From contig OY821518.1 of assembly GCA_963682025.1 (NCBI GenBank), positions 235,206,152 through 235,270,151 of the forward strand: a stretch of 64,000 bases of DNA, written 5' to 3'. This document shows positions 44,606 to 55,687 of this stretch, piece by piece. The stretch is from Cordilura impudica (taxonomy: Eukaryota; Arthropoda; Insecta; Diptera; Scathophagidae). The notes beneath the pieces were generated by a model that had not been told where the DNA came from, made no database searches, and saw nothing but the letters and a program-made list of their open reading frames with translations. Every line of letters begins with the position of its first letter. Within the stretch, counting starts at the first letter, position 1. The position numbers and the translations under genes are program-made.

Positions 44606-47020
44606 CCCATTTTGGCCCGCTACCCGTTCCCGTTGGAATTTTTTCATGATTTTTGGAATACTACTTCTTATTGACCTCATTAAGAAAAATTAAAAAAATC
44701 TTTGAGTTATCTCAATTGGTTTCCGAGATATGGCGTGGGTAGTTTTCTGCCCCTTGGGCCGGTGCATATACATAATATGCGTAAAACTAATAATAACAAT
44801 AAAACAAATTTAGTAGAGAGATCATCAAGATTTATTGAAAAATTATTATTATATACAGTGAATAGTAAAAAGATATAATAGAATAGATATTTTATTGATG
44901 TTTATAATATTTACCAAAACATTTGCCGTGTAAATTTACGTTACATTTGACGCATATGAAGGGAGTCTTTGACGAACATACTTTGCATCGTCTGGGTGGC
45001 ACATCGTCACCACGCTGGCCAGGAAAATGCTTAGTATCATTGATATTAGCCGCATCGCTATGTCTAGAAGCATTGCTAGTACCAGGAACATTATTCAAAT
45101 CCTGGTCAGTCTTCTCCGATGATAAAAGAGCTCGCGTGATTTGGCATCTGAATTCCAGTTGTGGCATTATATTACTTTTCTCAGTTTTTGCAACCAAGCA
45201 ATGCAATTTCCATGCATTAACCATCATGTTGGAAAGGGTATTTGTAAAAAGAGGCCACCACAATTTTTTCCCCCGTATGCCAATATGATAATTACCCAAA
45301 GCATTATCATGGAGGTCTACACCCGCCATACCTATAAGAGAGGGTGAAAAAAAATAGGAACATATACATACATCGATTATTTTGTATCCTTACCTTCATT
45401 ATACTCCTTTGTCATTCGGGGAACGTTTATGTTTATATGTTTTTTTTGCTTGCGGTCAAACCGCTTTGCTGTAGCGAGTGGTTCTATTGATGAATGATTT
45501 GATAACATCGTAACAGCTGCATTATCTATCCATCTTATTACAACGAGCTCCTTGTCATGATCATACATTGCTGCATATTCGCCTTTTTTCATATTTTCAG
45601 GCAGCATGGCTTTTCCAGTTCTATTTGCCCCAACAGTTCCTGTCGCAAAGAATCTACGATCACTTAGTAGGCACATGAGATGAAGAGAAGTGAAAAAGTT
45701 ATCGAAGAATATTCTGTGAGACGATGGTGATGAAATTTTCTCCAATAGTTTGAGAACAACATCCGCTCCAAGTCCAATGGTTTTGTCGTGTGGAGTTGCT
45801 GCTCCTCCATATAGTATGGACTGATACAAATATCCACTTGATGAGCACAAGCACCAAGCTTTAAACCCAAATCGAATAGGTTTGCCACGGATGAACATTT
45901 TGCAGGAATGTCTTCCAAAGTAGGGGATCATCTGTTCATCAACTGATAAATTATGAGCCTAAATTCCAAACTGCATAAATCGTTTGTTGCTTGCGTCAAA
46001 AAATGGCCTAATCTTTGAATATTTATCAGACGTATCCAAACTGTTGTTATCCGACAAATGGATGAACCTCTTGATTGCCTCAAATCTCGATCGAGGTAGC
46101 GAATTGCGAACAATCGGGACTTCCAAGTCTGGTTGAAGTGACCAATATAACTTCCATTGCGGAAGGACATGGTAACCACTTAGAAATAAAATACCGATGA
46201 ATCGCTTCAATTCATATTGTTGGAGTTCAAGGCTTGCATTTTGCTGACCAGCGTATTTGTCACTGAGCTCAATAATCATTGTACACAAGTCTTCATCTAA
46301 GAAAAGGGCTAAGAGCTCCTACAACAAGAGAACGATTTATAGACATAATTTTATTATTAATTCTAATAATATTTACCTAATTCTTGTACAATGCCCTCGA
46401 TTTTTGTAGCTTCAACGTTAGCTGGTTCTTTGGAATATTTAAAGGGACGTTTACGCCAAGAAGCTGGGCCATATTCAGCTTGTGATTTAAATTTTTTTGG
46501 AGGTGGTTCGAGGCTTCTTTCAGTTTCTTCTTGATCTTCAGGGTAATTTTCGACGACTTCGTATTCTAATTCGACCGACCCAGCGATATCCATTGCAAAA
46601 AACTAAAACCATGTGATATAAAGTAATAGTTGTTATGACATTGGCCCAAGGGGTAGAAAACTACCCATGCAATTCCAATGTAAGAAAGCACCGTTAAGTC
46701 AATAGTATACTGTATAAATCTATTTATATTTGCGTAGAACAAACCTTTTGCAGTATTGTACTACAGACAATTTGTCAAATTGAAGTGATATCACAATTGT
46801 AATATTTAATTCAAAACATGTTCTTTTGGGGAGTTTATTGTTTTATGACAGGGTGGTGGGAGCTCGGCTGTTCATAGGGGAGTGGTTGATAGTAAATCAC
46901 AGAAATCATTCTAAATATTTACAAAGTACCAACCAGTACTTTTTACTGTGTCTAGTTTCGCAGAAACCTCGGTTTTAGTTCAGGGGTAGAAAACTACCCC
47001 TCTGGGCCAAAATGGGTTAA
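44602..47020 (-). mobile_element. piggyBac element 1, complete with TTAA target copies
   Basis: 13-bp terminal inverted repeats CCCATTTTGGCCC (44606-44618) and GGGCCAAAATGGG (47004-47016), flanked by TTAA at 44602-44605 and 47017-47020 (included in the span). Next to both ends lies GGGTAG-AAAACTACCC-type sequence, also found at 44740-44755 and 46655-46672, as subterminal repeats. Transposase gene on the minus strand. Removing it with one TTAA restores the host hAT frame (IMNVLKGKDIP). Confidence 0.93.
44892..46593 (-). pseudogene. piggyBac transposase 1, three exons, one stop codon
   Basis: DDE-type transposase that inserts at TTAA. Exon 1 starts MDIAGSVELEYEVVEN at 46593 and has an acidic and basic N-terminus. 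Intron 1 lies at about 46319-46389 (donor GTACAA keeps frame; a GTAAAT donor at 46376 would not). Exon 2 has CTMIIELSDKYAG, FIGILFLSGYH, LSVDEQMIPYFGR (first Asp), IFFDNFFTSLHLM (second Asp). Intron 2 is 45332-45393 (GTAAGG ... TTATAG, phase 1). Exon 3 has GMAGVDLHDNALGNYHI (third Asp) and ends with a Cys/His domain CKVCSSKTPF, CVKCNVNLHGKC. The only fault seen is TAG at 45960-45962 (FGI*AHNLS). Otherwise full length, about 520 residues, so probably young. Confidence 0.9.
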
Positions 47021-47453
47021 AACGTTCATTATTGCATCGGAAATTGATTGCGCTATTCCATCGAAAACATTAATTAAAGCTTTAAAAAAACGGTCAGCAC
47101 AAACACCATCATATATACGAATCAAAATAGCTAAATTTTTAGACACCGACCGATCAGTACTTTCGTCAATACGTATAGAAAAATATTGATGTTGGCATAA
47201 ATTGATAACTTGTTTGGAATCGGAAGACCCAATACCGTCCTTCACTATCTTTGTGCCTTAATTTCGATTTATGACCAAATTTTTTACAATATTACAATCT
47301 GTAATACCATTTTTCAATACGTGGTTTAGGTAGTCTAATATTGCAAATGGCAAGTTATGTTCGGCCACAAAAAGTTGTTGCTTACACAATCTGCAGATGT
47401 TGTCTTTGAAATGAAGTTTTCAATTATTGGATGGCTTTTAGCCTCGCTTTCAT
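47017..47453 (-). pseudogene. hAT-like transposase 2, middle part
   Basis: Reads ESEAKSHPIIEN (near 47440), then in broken frames SKQVINLCQHQYFSIRIDES with TDRSVSKNLAILIRIY, FKALINVFDGIAQSI, SDAIMNVL up to the piggyBac site. The RIDESTD motif is the usual start of the hAT catalytic core. Cut at both sides by insertions. Confidence 0.7.
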
Positions 47454-48240
47454 TATACCCTATACCACTATGTGGTTTGGGTATAATGACTTTGTGCTGC
47501 TGTTTGTAACAACCAAAAATATTTGACCTACACCCATCTTTAATTATACCGATCGAATCAGAATCACTTTCTGAGTTGATTTAACAATGTCCGTCCGTCC
47601 GTCCGTCCGTCCGTCCGTCTGTGTGTCCATGTAAAGCTTGTAATCAAACTGCAGGTCGCAAATATGAATATATTTTGATGAAATTTGGTATATAAGCTTT
47701 TATCGGCCATGGAATGAACGCTATTGAAATTGGTGAGAATCGGTCCATGTTCAGACCTAGCCCCCATACTATTATCCATATGAAATCGACATAAATTGCC
47801 GTAAGATCCAAATTGTCATATAGATCTTACTCAAATTGGGTTTGCATGCGTTCATTACATCCACTAATGAGTAGTCCAAAAATGATCCCTTTGACCCCAT
47901 ATAGAGCTGCTTCCCGATCTTAACTTAAATCTATTAAAAACGAAAAATATTGCACTGATTCTTCTCAAATTTTGTTTGTATATATTTTTGCAAAATACAA
48001 GAGACTTTACCAAACATCGTCAGGATCGGTCCATTTTTGGGCCTAGTGCCCATATAGATATAGCATTCGATATGAACTGTTTTCATATCTGCAGCCGAAA
48101 AAATTAATAAAAATCCCACTCAAATTTCGTTTATGCTTATTTTCTATATCCAGTTAGTTGGGCCTGAGAGATAGGGTCTCTAAACGCATGGTATAGGGTA
48201 TCGTATAGTCGGTCTAGACCGACTATAATTTTCTTACTTG
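47454..48240 (+). mobile_element. Mini-me-like element, full length, inside hAT-like gene 2
   Basis: TATACCC hairpin end at 47454, (GTCC)6 at 47587-47620, and GTCGGTCTAGACCGAC ... CTTACTTG at 48240. Lies between the BED-like finger and the core of the hAT gene. Confidence 0.9.
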
Positions 48241-48500
48241 TTTTTGTTGTAGTACTCAGACTCAGCATGTCGTTGTATGTGTTACTGACTTCCAGAAATG
48301 CTTATATCACACAATATACATTTTTTACCATTTTCCAATTCTTTTAGCCATGAGTAAAATTTAATTATTGGATTTTTTTTAAAGACAGCATTGGATCGCA
48401 TTGAACAAAACATGAATTGCCTCTGAAAATATAAAAATTTTTATAATAACTATGATATATAAAAGTATATATTTAATCTTACCTTTTTAGAAACTTTTCC
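48241..48500 (-). pseudogene. hAT-like transposase 2, N-terminal BED-type finger
   Basis: The minus strand reads FKKNPIIKFYSWLKELENGK, KCILCDISIS, then HIQRHAESES, a BED-like C2H(H) finger used for DNA binding. A canonical 60-bp intron lies at 48423-48482 (GTAAGA ... TTTCAG), so a short first coding exon lies just upstream. The next residues (ESEAKSHP) are on the far side of the mini-me-like insertion. Confidence 0.65.
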
Positions 48501-50079
48501 TTTTTTGTTTCAGTTAAATAGCAAAACTTTATGTTTAGCAAATATCAAAAGCAACACGAAATTGTATTTCTCAATATAAAATTTTATTTATGTAGAATTT
48601 TTACCGTTACCGTTTTTTTTTTTTTTTTTTTGTAGGAGTTTTTTCTTTGACAAACAAAATAATGTTGTAAATAAAAGTAGTGTTCGAAACAGGGAAAAAA
48701 TTACATTGAAAAATGTACTAAACGGTTGAAAGTAGTTAGTTGAATTTTGAACTGAAAGGGCCTTTTCATCATATTAAATTGGCTAACCAATGGCTTTTCC
48801 GCGCAACAGGTGATCTTAAATAGTTAGCGATGAATAGTATCAAGGTTGCTTTTATTATACTTTACCACTCAATGTAGGTTTTTTGACATATCCTCTAATC
48901 ATCCTTGCAGTTCGTTCATCTAGCTTTTATACTTTTAAATTATACTGTACACTATGTATTTGGATACATTAAAATTTTTCCAACTTCTGATAAACTTTTT
49001 TTTTTCATATCTAAGCTTAATATATTTTTTGGTATCTTCTTCACTAATTTCTCCAATTTTTTTTTTTTTATTTTTTAATTGCGCTTAAAGTTTAAAATTA
49101 AATAGAAAATCATAATACTATTTCCAATTGTCCTGTGTAGACTTTTGTCGAATTTAAATATCAGCAACATTATACTTATTTACTTCTTTTAAACATATTT
49201 CTTATGTTGGGCTTATGTATTATTAATCTTTATTAAAAAAAAAATTGATTTTATTTTGTTCGATTTGAGATCATGTATATACGAGTATATAAATATGTGT
49301 ATATATATTTTAATAACATAAAAGATAAATTTTTGTAAAATAAGAAAAATATTCTGCAAATTCGTATTACTATGAGTTACTGATCTTACGTTCCAAATTT
49401 CATAAGAATCTAACAACAATTATTTAAATAAATCGAAATTTTGTGATCGCGTATAAACTTTTATGGCATACAGTATATTCCTGTACAGAACGTTGTGTGT
49501 TTATTAAGGTAGCACTTATGAAACCATTATGTATCATATGAAGCAATAATCATTGTTTGAAATTCTTAAAATTAAAAGTTGTCTGGATTCTTTATTTATT
49601 TTGTAAACTATTGTCAGATTTTTTTAATATCCTTTTGATAGTGATATTCCTCCATTTCCTTTCACAATATTTTATTTCCTTTTTTGTCTTCTTCCAATTG
49701 GTTTTTATTAGAGGTCAATATCTTTCAATTGGCCTACATTGGGGATTTATATATCCATTTTCTTAACAAATTCAATATTATTTTCTCAAAGCCAATTCAA
49801 TGTTGCTGTAGCGTACTGTGTTAAATCACACAAAATTAGAATGGATCCATGGATGGTTAATCTCTTTTCTGAGAACTCTTCTGTGTACACTGTGTGTGCA
49901 TAAATAGTTACTGTTGTTATAATTAAAGAAGGCTTTTTAACTCCAATGGATGTTTCATAATTCGAAGGTATTTCCCTAAGAAGTGTGTTGGAATACGTTG
50001 CATCATCGATAACAACGCAGCAATCTTCTTTTCAAAAAGTTAATACACCATATTTGATGTAGTATTTATGTCATTCTTT
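48501..50079. other. No intact gene; possible Tc1-type terminus at 49136
   Basis: AT-rich with T runs at 48614-48632 and 49058-49070. At 49136-49151, CTGTGTAGACTTTTGTCG is the reverse complement of the terminal motif at 42605 and 42779, so it may be the far end of the same Tc1-like element or a stray fragment. Frames at 49557-49766 look like simple AT-rich sequence. Confidence 0.45.
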
Positions 50080-51130
50080 TGCATATCTGAGACTTTTCTT
50101 TCGGGTTTTTAAACATTCCGTCTTTGGTACTTTACTGCAGTTGGGATCGGCATTGACAACTCTTGATTTATATCGAGTTTTGTTAGAAACCGTACAATAA
50201 GTGCTGTTATTGATGGGGTCTTATCGAATAAGTTTTAGCTTAATTCAGGAGTACCCCAAAGTTCTGTTCTTTCTCCCTCTCTCTTCATTACTCTTTCTCA
50301 GATGTTAGCAACATTTGTCTTTAATATCCCTTCAATTATAGAAAAAGCCTTTTTGAGGTTGAGGTCAAAGGCTTAAAATGAATAACATATTCAATCAGGA
50401 CCCGTTAACTATCTCCGAGTGGGGTACAATGAATAGGGTTGACTTTGTTGCGCGAGAGATCTAATCATGGTTGCTAACGTATTGGGCCTTGGACTCAAAT
50501 ATATTAAGGAATCGGATACTCTTGATGTTCTGGGTATGGGAATTCAATGCGATGTCCGTCGAAACGAACATGTTGTTCAAGTGCAAAAATTATTTCACTC
50601 CTTTTAATCTCCTTAAAATCTATTCTTTCTACAACCGAAAATGGAATAAACGCATGGGCGGGCGCTTCAAAGTCTTTTTTGGTGCTACCGAACTCTCTTC
50701 AAAGTAGGGCGTTAATGCACATTAATGACAGTAGGGTATCCAAGTATTGACTCCTTACAACATCGCTGGAATGTGGGTTATTCAACACTGTCCAATAGAT
50801 TCTACCATAGGAATAGTTTCCCTGTGTTGGCGAACTCATTGCAAGTGTCCGATTTTTAGATGGTACTACCCGCTTTACTAGTAGATCACATCTATTTTTA
50901 GAGCATTGTCCAGTTTAGCGCATAACTTTACTAGTAGATCACATCTATTTTTAGAGCATTGTCCAGTTTAGCGCATATCGCATTACAGAGAAATTTTGTT
51001 TATCGGTCAAACTAGCCGTATCTAATCTTTCGTATAATCTTTCCTGAGAGTTAAGTCAAACATCCAAAAACACTACTTCCTCTTTCTTCCTTCCAATAAT
51101 CTATTTTCCTGAGATCAACATAATACACTG
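50080..51130 (+). pseudogene. Jockey/CR1-type LINE reverse transcriptase, 3' fragment
   Basis: Broken plus-strand frames follow the usual order of a non-LTR reverse transcriptase: SGVPQSSVLSPSLF (near 50240), KYIKESDTLDVLGMGIQC with DVRRNEHVVQ (50500-50590), KNYFTPFNLLKIYS, INAWAGASKSFL, and ALMHINDSRVS (50650-50740), then a TRFTSRSH-type C-terminus. The YADD segment is damaged or missing. At least five frameshifts. A 53-bp tandem duplication lies at 50873-50977. Confidence 0.75.
50873..50977 (+). repeat. Exact 53-bp tandem duplication
   Basis: CTTTACTAGTAGATCACATC ... TTTAGCGCATA occurs twice head to tail, 50873-50925 and 50926-50977, inside the LINE fragment. No difference between copies was seen, so it is recent or an assembly artefact. 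Confidence 0.9.
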
Positions 51131-51169
51131 CATTTGTAGGTTCATAATAAAAAAAAAGGAACTCCCGGC

Positions 51170-51420
51170 TTTTAGTTATGGCCGTGCGAAACAAGGTAAC
51201 TCTGATTTGAATACCAGGACATATTGGGTACTAGCTAAACGATATAGCAGATCAGTTTCAAGGAATAGGGTCCCTAATACTTTTGGCCTTTCAGACATTT
51301 CTGCATGAGTGTCCTACATTCTGTGGGTTAAGAACATATATTTTCGAAAAGGAAAAGTATCTAGTTTCTCAACATTGAAAACGCATTACCAATTGGAAAC
51401 TGTTTGCATTTAAATCTGAT
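51170..51420 (+). pseudogene. LINE RNase H fragment
   Basis: Plus strand: AVRNKVTLI, IPGHIGY, NDIADQFQGIGS, then FLHECPTFCGLR. The WIPGHxG...N..AD pattern is the RNase H end of I/R1-type LINEs, and the later CPxF block is the usual Cys motif behind it. Probably from a different LINE than the preceding RT fragment. Confidence 0.6.
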
Positions 51421-51429
51421 ATACTTTGT

Positions 51430-54114
51430 TTAACCCTCTCAGTGGCAAAAATATGTTATGTCGCGCTAAAAATCTGAAAATTTGTATTTAGGGTAATATG
51501 ATGGCGCTGAAGCTAGGAAAAATAGTATTTTTCATCTGGGGTGCCCCTCCCGGCCCCTAGTGGATGTCGGATATATTCGACATAGACCCCCAATGGGTTT
51601 TAGGGGATGTCGAATATATACGACATTGACCTCCTAAGACACCTACTGTTGTTATGAACATCACCTACTCTTATGAAGAATAATGAAAGAAGAATCGGTT
51701 TTTTTCCTTTATTTATTAATTTTGTTTAGGAAAAAAATACAAAAAATAAACCAAGAGCAAAATTAATTTTTTAAACTAATTACTTTTCTTATGAAAGTTT
51801 TCAAAACAATTCAAATTAAGCTTTACGCAGAGAAAAACGTTGCACTTATTGCAAATAATAAAGGAACTTTTATCGCAACCCTTCGCCTTGCACCGACCGG
51901 CGCTCTTAGCTGGCAAAAAGATTGGCATATGTAACTTCTGGTCGTGACGAACCTCTAGTGGTGGTATTTTTTGAAAAGTTTTCTTCCTTTTTTGGGGTGG
52001 TGGCGACATCGAGTCGTCGCTATCTGAGCTGTTGCTGATGTTCGCGGATGTAGATGTTGATGGTGCTAATTGGTCCCCTCTGAAACTTGTTTTTGATAGT
52101 CTTCCTCGTTGTCGCGGCGTATACGGCTGTGACACATCTTCTGGTTGAGAGGCGAGCAGAGCTCGAGCAACCTGAATCCGAAAGTTCATGGAATCTAGGA
52201 TTTTATTTTTCGGCATTTTCATTGCGATACAGTCCTGACGACAAAATGCATTATAACTCGCAGTGTCCACTTGACTGAGCGAATATTTATGCGGTAATAT
52301 TGCAGCATTTGATCCAACAAATCCACACCGCCCATGCTTTCGTTATACAGTCGAAGAACTTGAGGCCTATCAATGACTACAAACTCATTTTTTTGCTGTC
52401 CCAACGCTTAGTTTTGTCTTCTATGCCGATTCCAACAAAATTGGAGCCAAGATTCACAACTTTATTGTTGTACCAGCAAGTGATAATTACATTGCCATCG
52501 GCACTTTCACATTCAGTGGATGATCCTCGTCCTCTTTGTTTGAGTTCTTTTTCGCTTGGCAGGCGAGGATTGGCAAATCTGTTCATGCGTATTGTTCCAG
52601 CAGCATTGATATTGTTTTTCTTTAAAATTTCAAACAATGCATAGGATGGGAAGTAATTGTCGAAAAATAGATTATGGCCAATTTCATTTTTCGGTATGCG
52701 TTGCGTTTGATGAAGCACAATAGTTGAACCAAATACAACTGCTTTTACCCATTCTTGGTTCAAGGGTGTTGTTGAGCCTTGGTAGACAATAAAGTCATAC
52801 GGCATTCCGCTTTTACCTCACATGAAGAACACTTTTATTCCCCATGGATACGGTTTCCCTTTTATGTACTGCTTAGCAGTGAACTTATCTTTAAACGGGA
52901 TGATTTGCTCGTCGATGCTAAGATTTTCTTCCAATGGCAACTGCATTAGACGACTTTGGACCAATTCAATTGCATCCAGGTTCCCGTACATTTATGTCAA
53001 CCAGGTTCAAATTATTTCGAATGGAAAAGAATCGTTTTCGCGTCATATTCTCAGTGAAGACGGTTATGTTTATTGCTTAATCGTAGAACATCTCCACTCG
53101 GGGTAATTTCAGGACGCCCATCATAATATGGTGTGCGAAAACAATACGTACGTCGTCCACCGTACATAATTTGAATGACTGTTTTCCATTACCTTGCGCA
53201 TACATATTTGTGTAGTGTGCCGTTTTCCTGAAGAACTCATCCGTTAAATATTTATTGAAATATGAGAACGGTGTCCCAACTTCAAATAATTCTGCTGTTT
53301 CTGATGCTGGTTTATAGGGTATGCCTTCTCGACCTGTGAATTGTTGAACTATTCGCCAGCTTATGTTTTTTTTATGTGTCCAAGTGAGTGAAGTATCCGA
53401 TGCTATTCCACTGCTTGGCCCGGCTTGATTATCAGTGGAGATATTGATATGCTCGATATGATATTCGACATCGTCAATATTTCCCGTAGAGACAGCTTCG
53501 TGGTCGCCAGGCACAATATCCATGGTTTGTACTTTCGGCACTTCGAATAAAACCTCATCTTCATCTTCAATAAGCTCGTCCACATCTGATTCAGCTTCTA
53601 GAATGGCCATTATTTCATCATCCAATCATCCTTCCATTATCTATGCAAATCAAGGGAAAATTGATAAAAATTTCCGAACAAAAACTTAATTTTACACTGT
53701 ATAGCACTATAAAAAAAAACGACCCTTCAAGGTAAATGTCGAATATATTCGACACCCGAAAAAAGGTCGCCAACAGTAGCCGCTCTATGATTCCATAATT
53801 ATTCTTTCACAAAACGTTTATTTACACCTGTATCAATACTCACAATTTTTTCACTATCGCTTGATCACTCGGAATATATTTGCTTTGCTGCTGAATTTTG
53901 TTGTTTTCAATTACTCCGTATCTATTTTCTCGTTTAATACTGACAAGAAATATCGAACGCCTACTACGATCACAATTCTGAATAATTGTAGTCTCTATGC
54001 AACGAATAAAACAAACAAGACAAAACAAACAATAACTAACTGTAAATTAAATGCTTTTAAGTAATGCGTACATGCAATCTCGAATATATTCGACAAATCC
54101 ACGGAAAGGGTTAA
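51430..54114 (-). mobile_element. piggyBac element 2, complete with TTAA target copies
   Basis: Ends CCCTCTCAGTGG (51434) and CCACGGAAAGGG (54110) form 12-bp imperfect inverted repeats (10 of 12), flanked by TTAA at 51430-51433 and 54111-54114 (included). Four copies of the 18-bp palindrome TGTCGAATATATTCGACA, exact or with 1-2 changes, lie subterminally: 51565-51582, 51608-51625, 53737-53754 and 54078-54095. Transposase gene on the minus strand, broken. Not closely related to piggyBac element 1. Confidence 0.92.
51776..53625 (-). pseudogene. piggyBac transposase 2, broken
   Basis: Start MDDEIMAILEAESDVDELIE at 53625, acidic N-terminus, then SYFNKYLTDEFFRKTAHYTN and HHIMMGVLKLPRVEMFYD, followed by TAA near 53079. 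The segment 53075-52810, which should hold the first catalytic Asp, is scrambled by frameshifts. Next: MPYDFIVYQGSTTPL, NLFFDNYFPSYAL (second Asp, near 52660), AAGTIRMNRFANPRLP, SMGGVDLLDQMLQYYR (third Asp, near 52320), SVKWTLRVIMH, then a Ser-rich linker and a C-terminal Cys/His domain (CKAKGCDKSSF, CNKCNVFLC). A further frameshift lies near 52220-52400. Non-functional. Confidence 0.88.
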
Positions 54115-54366
54115 TGATGAATGTTAAAATGTTCCCTTCACCAATATTCTGACTTTTCACAAAACTGATCATCTAATGCTAAATGCTAAAGTTTAGATAA
54201 GTTCCACCCTAATAAACACATATCCACAAACTATTTTTTATATACCATGACATCATAAATCAATTGTATTTTTTCATTTTTTCTTCATTATGCGAATTAA
54301 CTTTGAAATTCAACAAACCATTAATTCATCTATCCGTCCATTCATCTCTTTACATCATACACATAG

Positions 54367-54525
54367 ATGGCGTAAAGCTTCCCACCAACATATGACAGCG
54401 TGTTCAAAATGGTACACTATTGATTGAGAATGTACAGCGCACTGCTGACCAGGGCACCTACACATGCATTGCCCGCAACAAACATAACTACACATCGCAA
54501 CGGTCGGTAGAAGTCAAAGTCCTTG
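54367..54525 (+). CDS. Dscam: Dscam-family adhesion gene, visible exon 5 (second half of Ig), with in-frame TGA
   Basis: Completes the Ig domain begun in exon 4: DGVKLPTNI, stop, QRVQNGTLLIENVQRTADQG, TYTCIARNKHNYTSQRSVEV, KVLG. The second Ig Cys is present (TYTC). Acceptor ACATAG at 54361-54366 and donor GTAAGT at 54526, both phase 1; the exon is 159 bp, so length and phases are normal. The only fault is TGA at 54393-54395, where the family has Arg; a single C-to-T change of CGA explains it. The exon is otherwise well conserved, which argues against an old pseudogene. Confidence 0.85.
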
Positions 54526-55270
54526 GTAAGTACACGTTCAATGCATGCATTCTCTATTACAATTTATTTCCATTAAGTAGGTACATACAACAAAGTACAA
54601 ATATTGCAAAATTTATGATACATTCTATAATAAATTTACCGTTTATACACAACATAAACTAAAAACATGTAAGAAATTTATGATAGGTCTGGGTTATATG
54701 GTTCCATATACTTTTAGTTGCGAGAAGGACTCATTATATATAGTGGTCATTAGTGGACATAGAAAATAAACATTAACCAAATTTGAGTGGCGATGTTATG
54801 AATTTATTGCTTCTTCGGATGCTATTTTTATATCATATTTCGCGAAAACATATAAAGGTGTATTTTAAGCCCGATAGAACTTGAAATTATAAAAAAAATA
54901 TCCCAAAAAATTAAATTTTAATCAAACAATTTTTTTTTATTCGAGAGACCAATAGATGATTTAACACTTGCAAATGATTGCGGCCACATGGTCAACGCGG
55001 CTGTTCTTGCCGAATTAAGGGCCACTTCTTGGATCATTATAGGCCGTATGTGAGCACAAACCAGTGACTTCACGTAGTCCCATAGAAATAATCGCACTAT
55101 CTTGGAAGCTAATTGAGAGGTCCATTTCTAGAAATCAACTTATCGCTAAATTTTGATCTCAATAAGTCAATGTGGTCGCCGAATGGCAACTTCATATATA
55201 TAGGGTTAGGCAATTGAAGTGTTACTTATTCGAACGACCATATTTTTTTTTTTTTGTGTGAAATTATTTT
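54526..55270. other. Intron sequence with a diverged mini-me-like scrap
   Basis: 54750-54800 (GGACATAGAAAATAAACATTAACCAAATTTGAGTGG) resembles the mini-me-like 3' region, strongly diverged. 54945-55230 is unassigned moderately GC-rich sequence with stops in all frames. No Dscam-type exon found from here to the window end. Confidence 0.5.
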
Positions 55271-55501
55271 TGATGTGTAAACATCTATGCGCTCAGGGGG
55301 GGGGTAAAAATCTATTTCACAATACAATCACAAAAACAGCGTAAGGGAAAATTGCTGTGAGTATATGTAAGTGTATTGGTGCAAAGGTTATGATTTAAAT
55401 TTATTTAGCTGATTCAACAACCAACAGAAAGCGCCATGAATGTATAGCAGACAACTGCAATCATCAAGTAAAACAACCATAGCAGTTGCTTGCTATACAT
55501 A
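55271..55501 (-). mobile_element. Small DNA transposon family D, first half (inverted)
   Basis: TGATGTGTAAACATCTATGCGCTC ... GGGGGGTAAA and CAATACAATCACAAAAACAGCG match the family at 35130-35290 in reverse. Broken at 55501 by the I-type LINE; resumes at 61142. Confidence 0.75.
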
Positions 55502-55687
55502 TTTATTTTTTTTTATTTATTTATTTTTATTGATCTTATAATTACAAATTATAAACCAATAATTGTTGTTTATGAGCAATAGCATCTAAGGCCTTCAGCT
55601 CAAAATACGTGTATTAACAATACCTTATTTAAATTGTATATAATATTTACATAGAGATATTTACATATATGTAAGTATATTTAAATT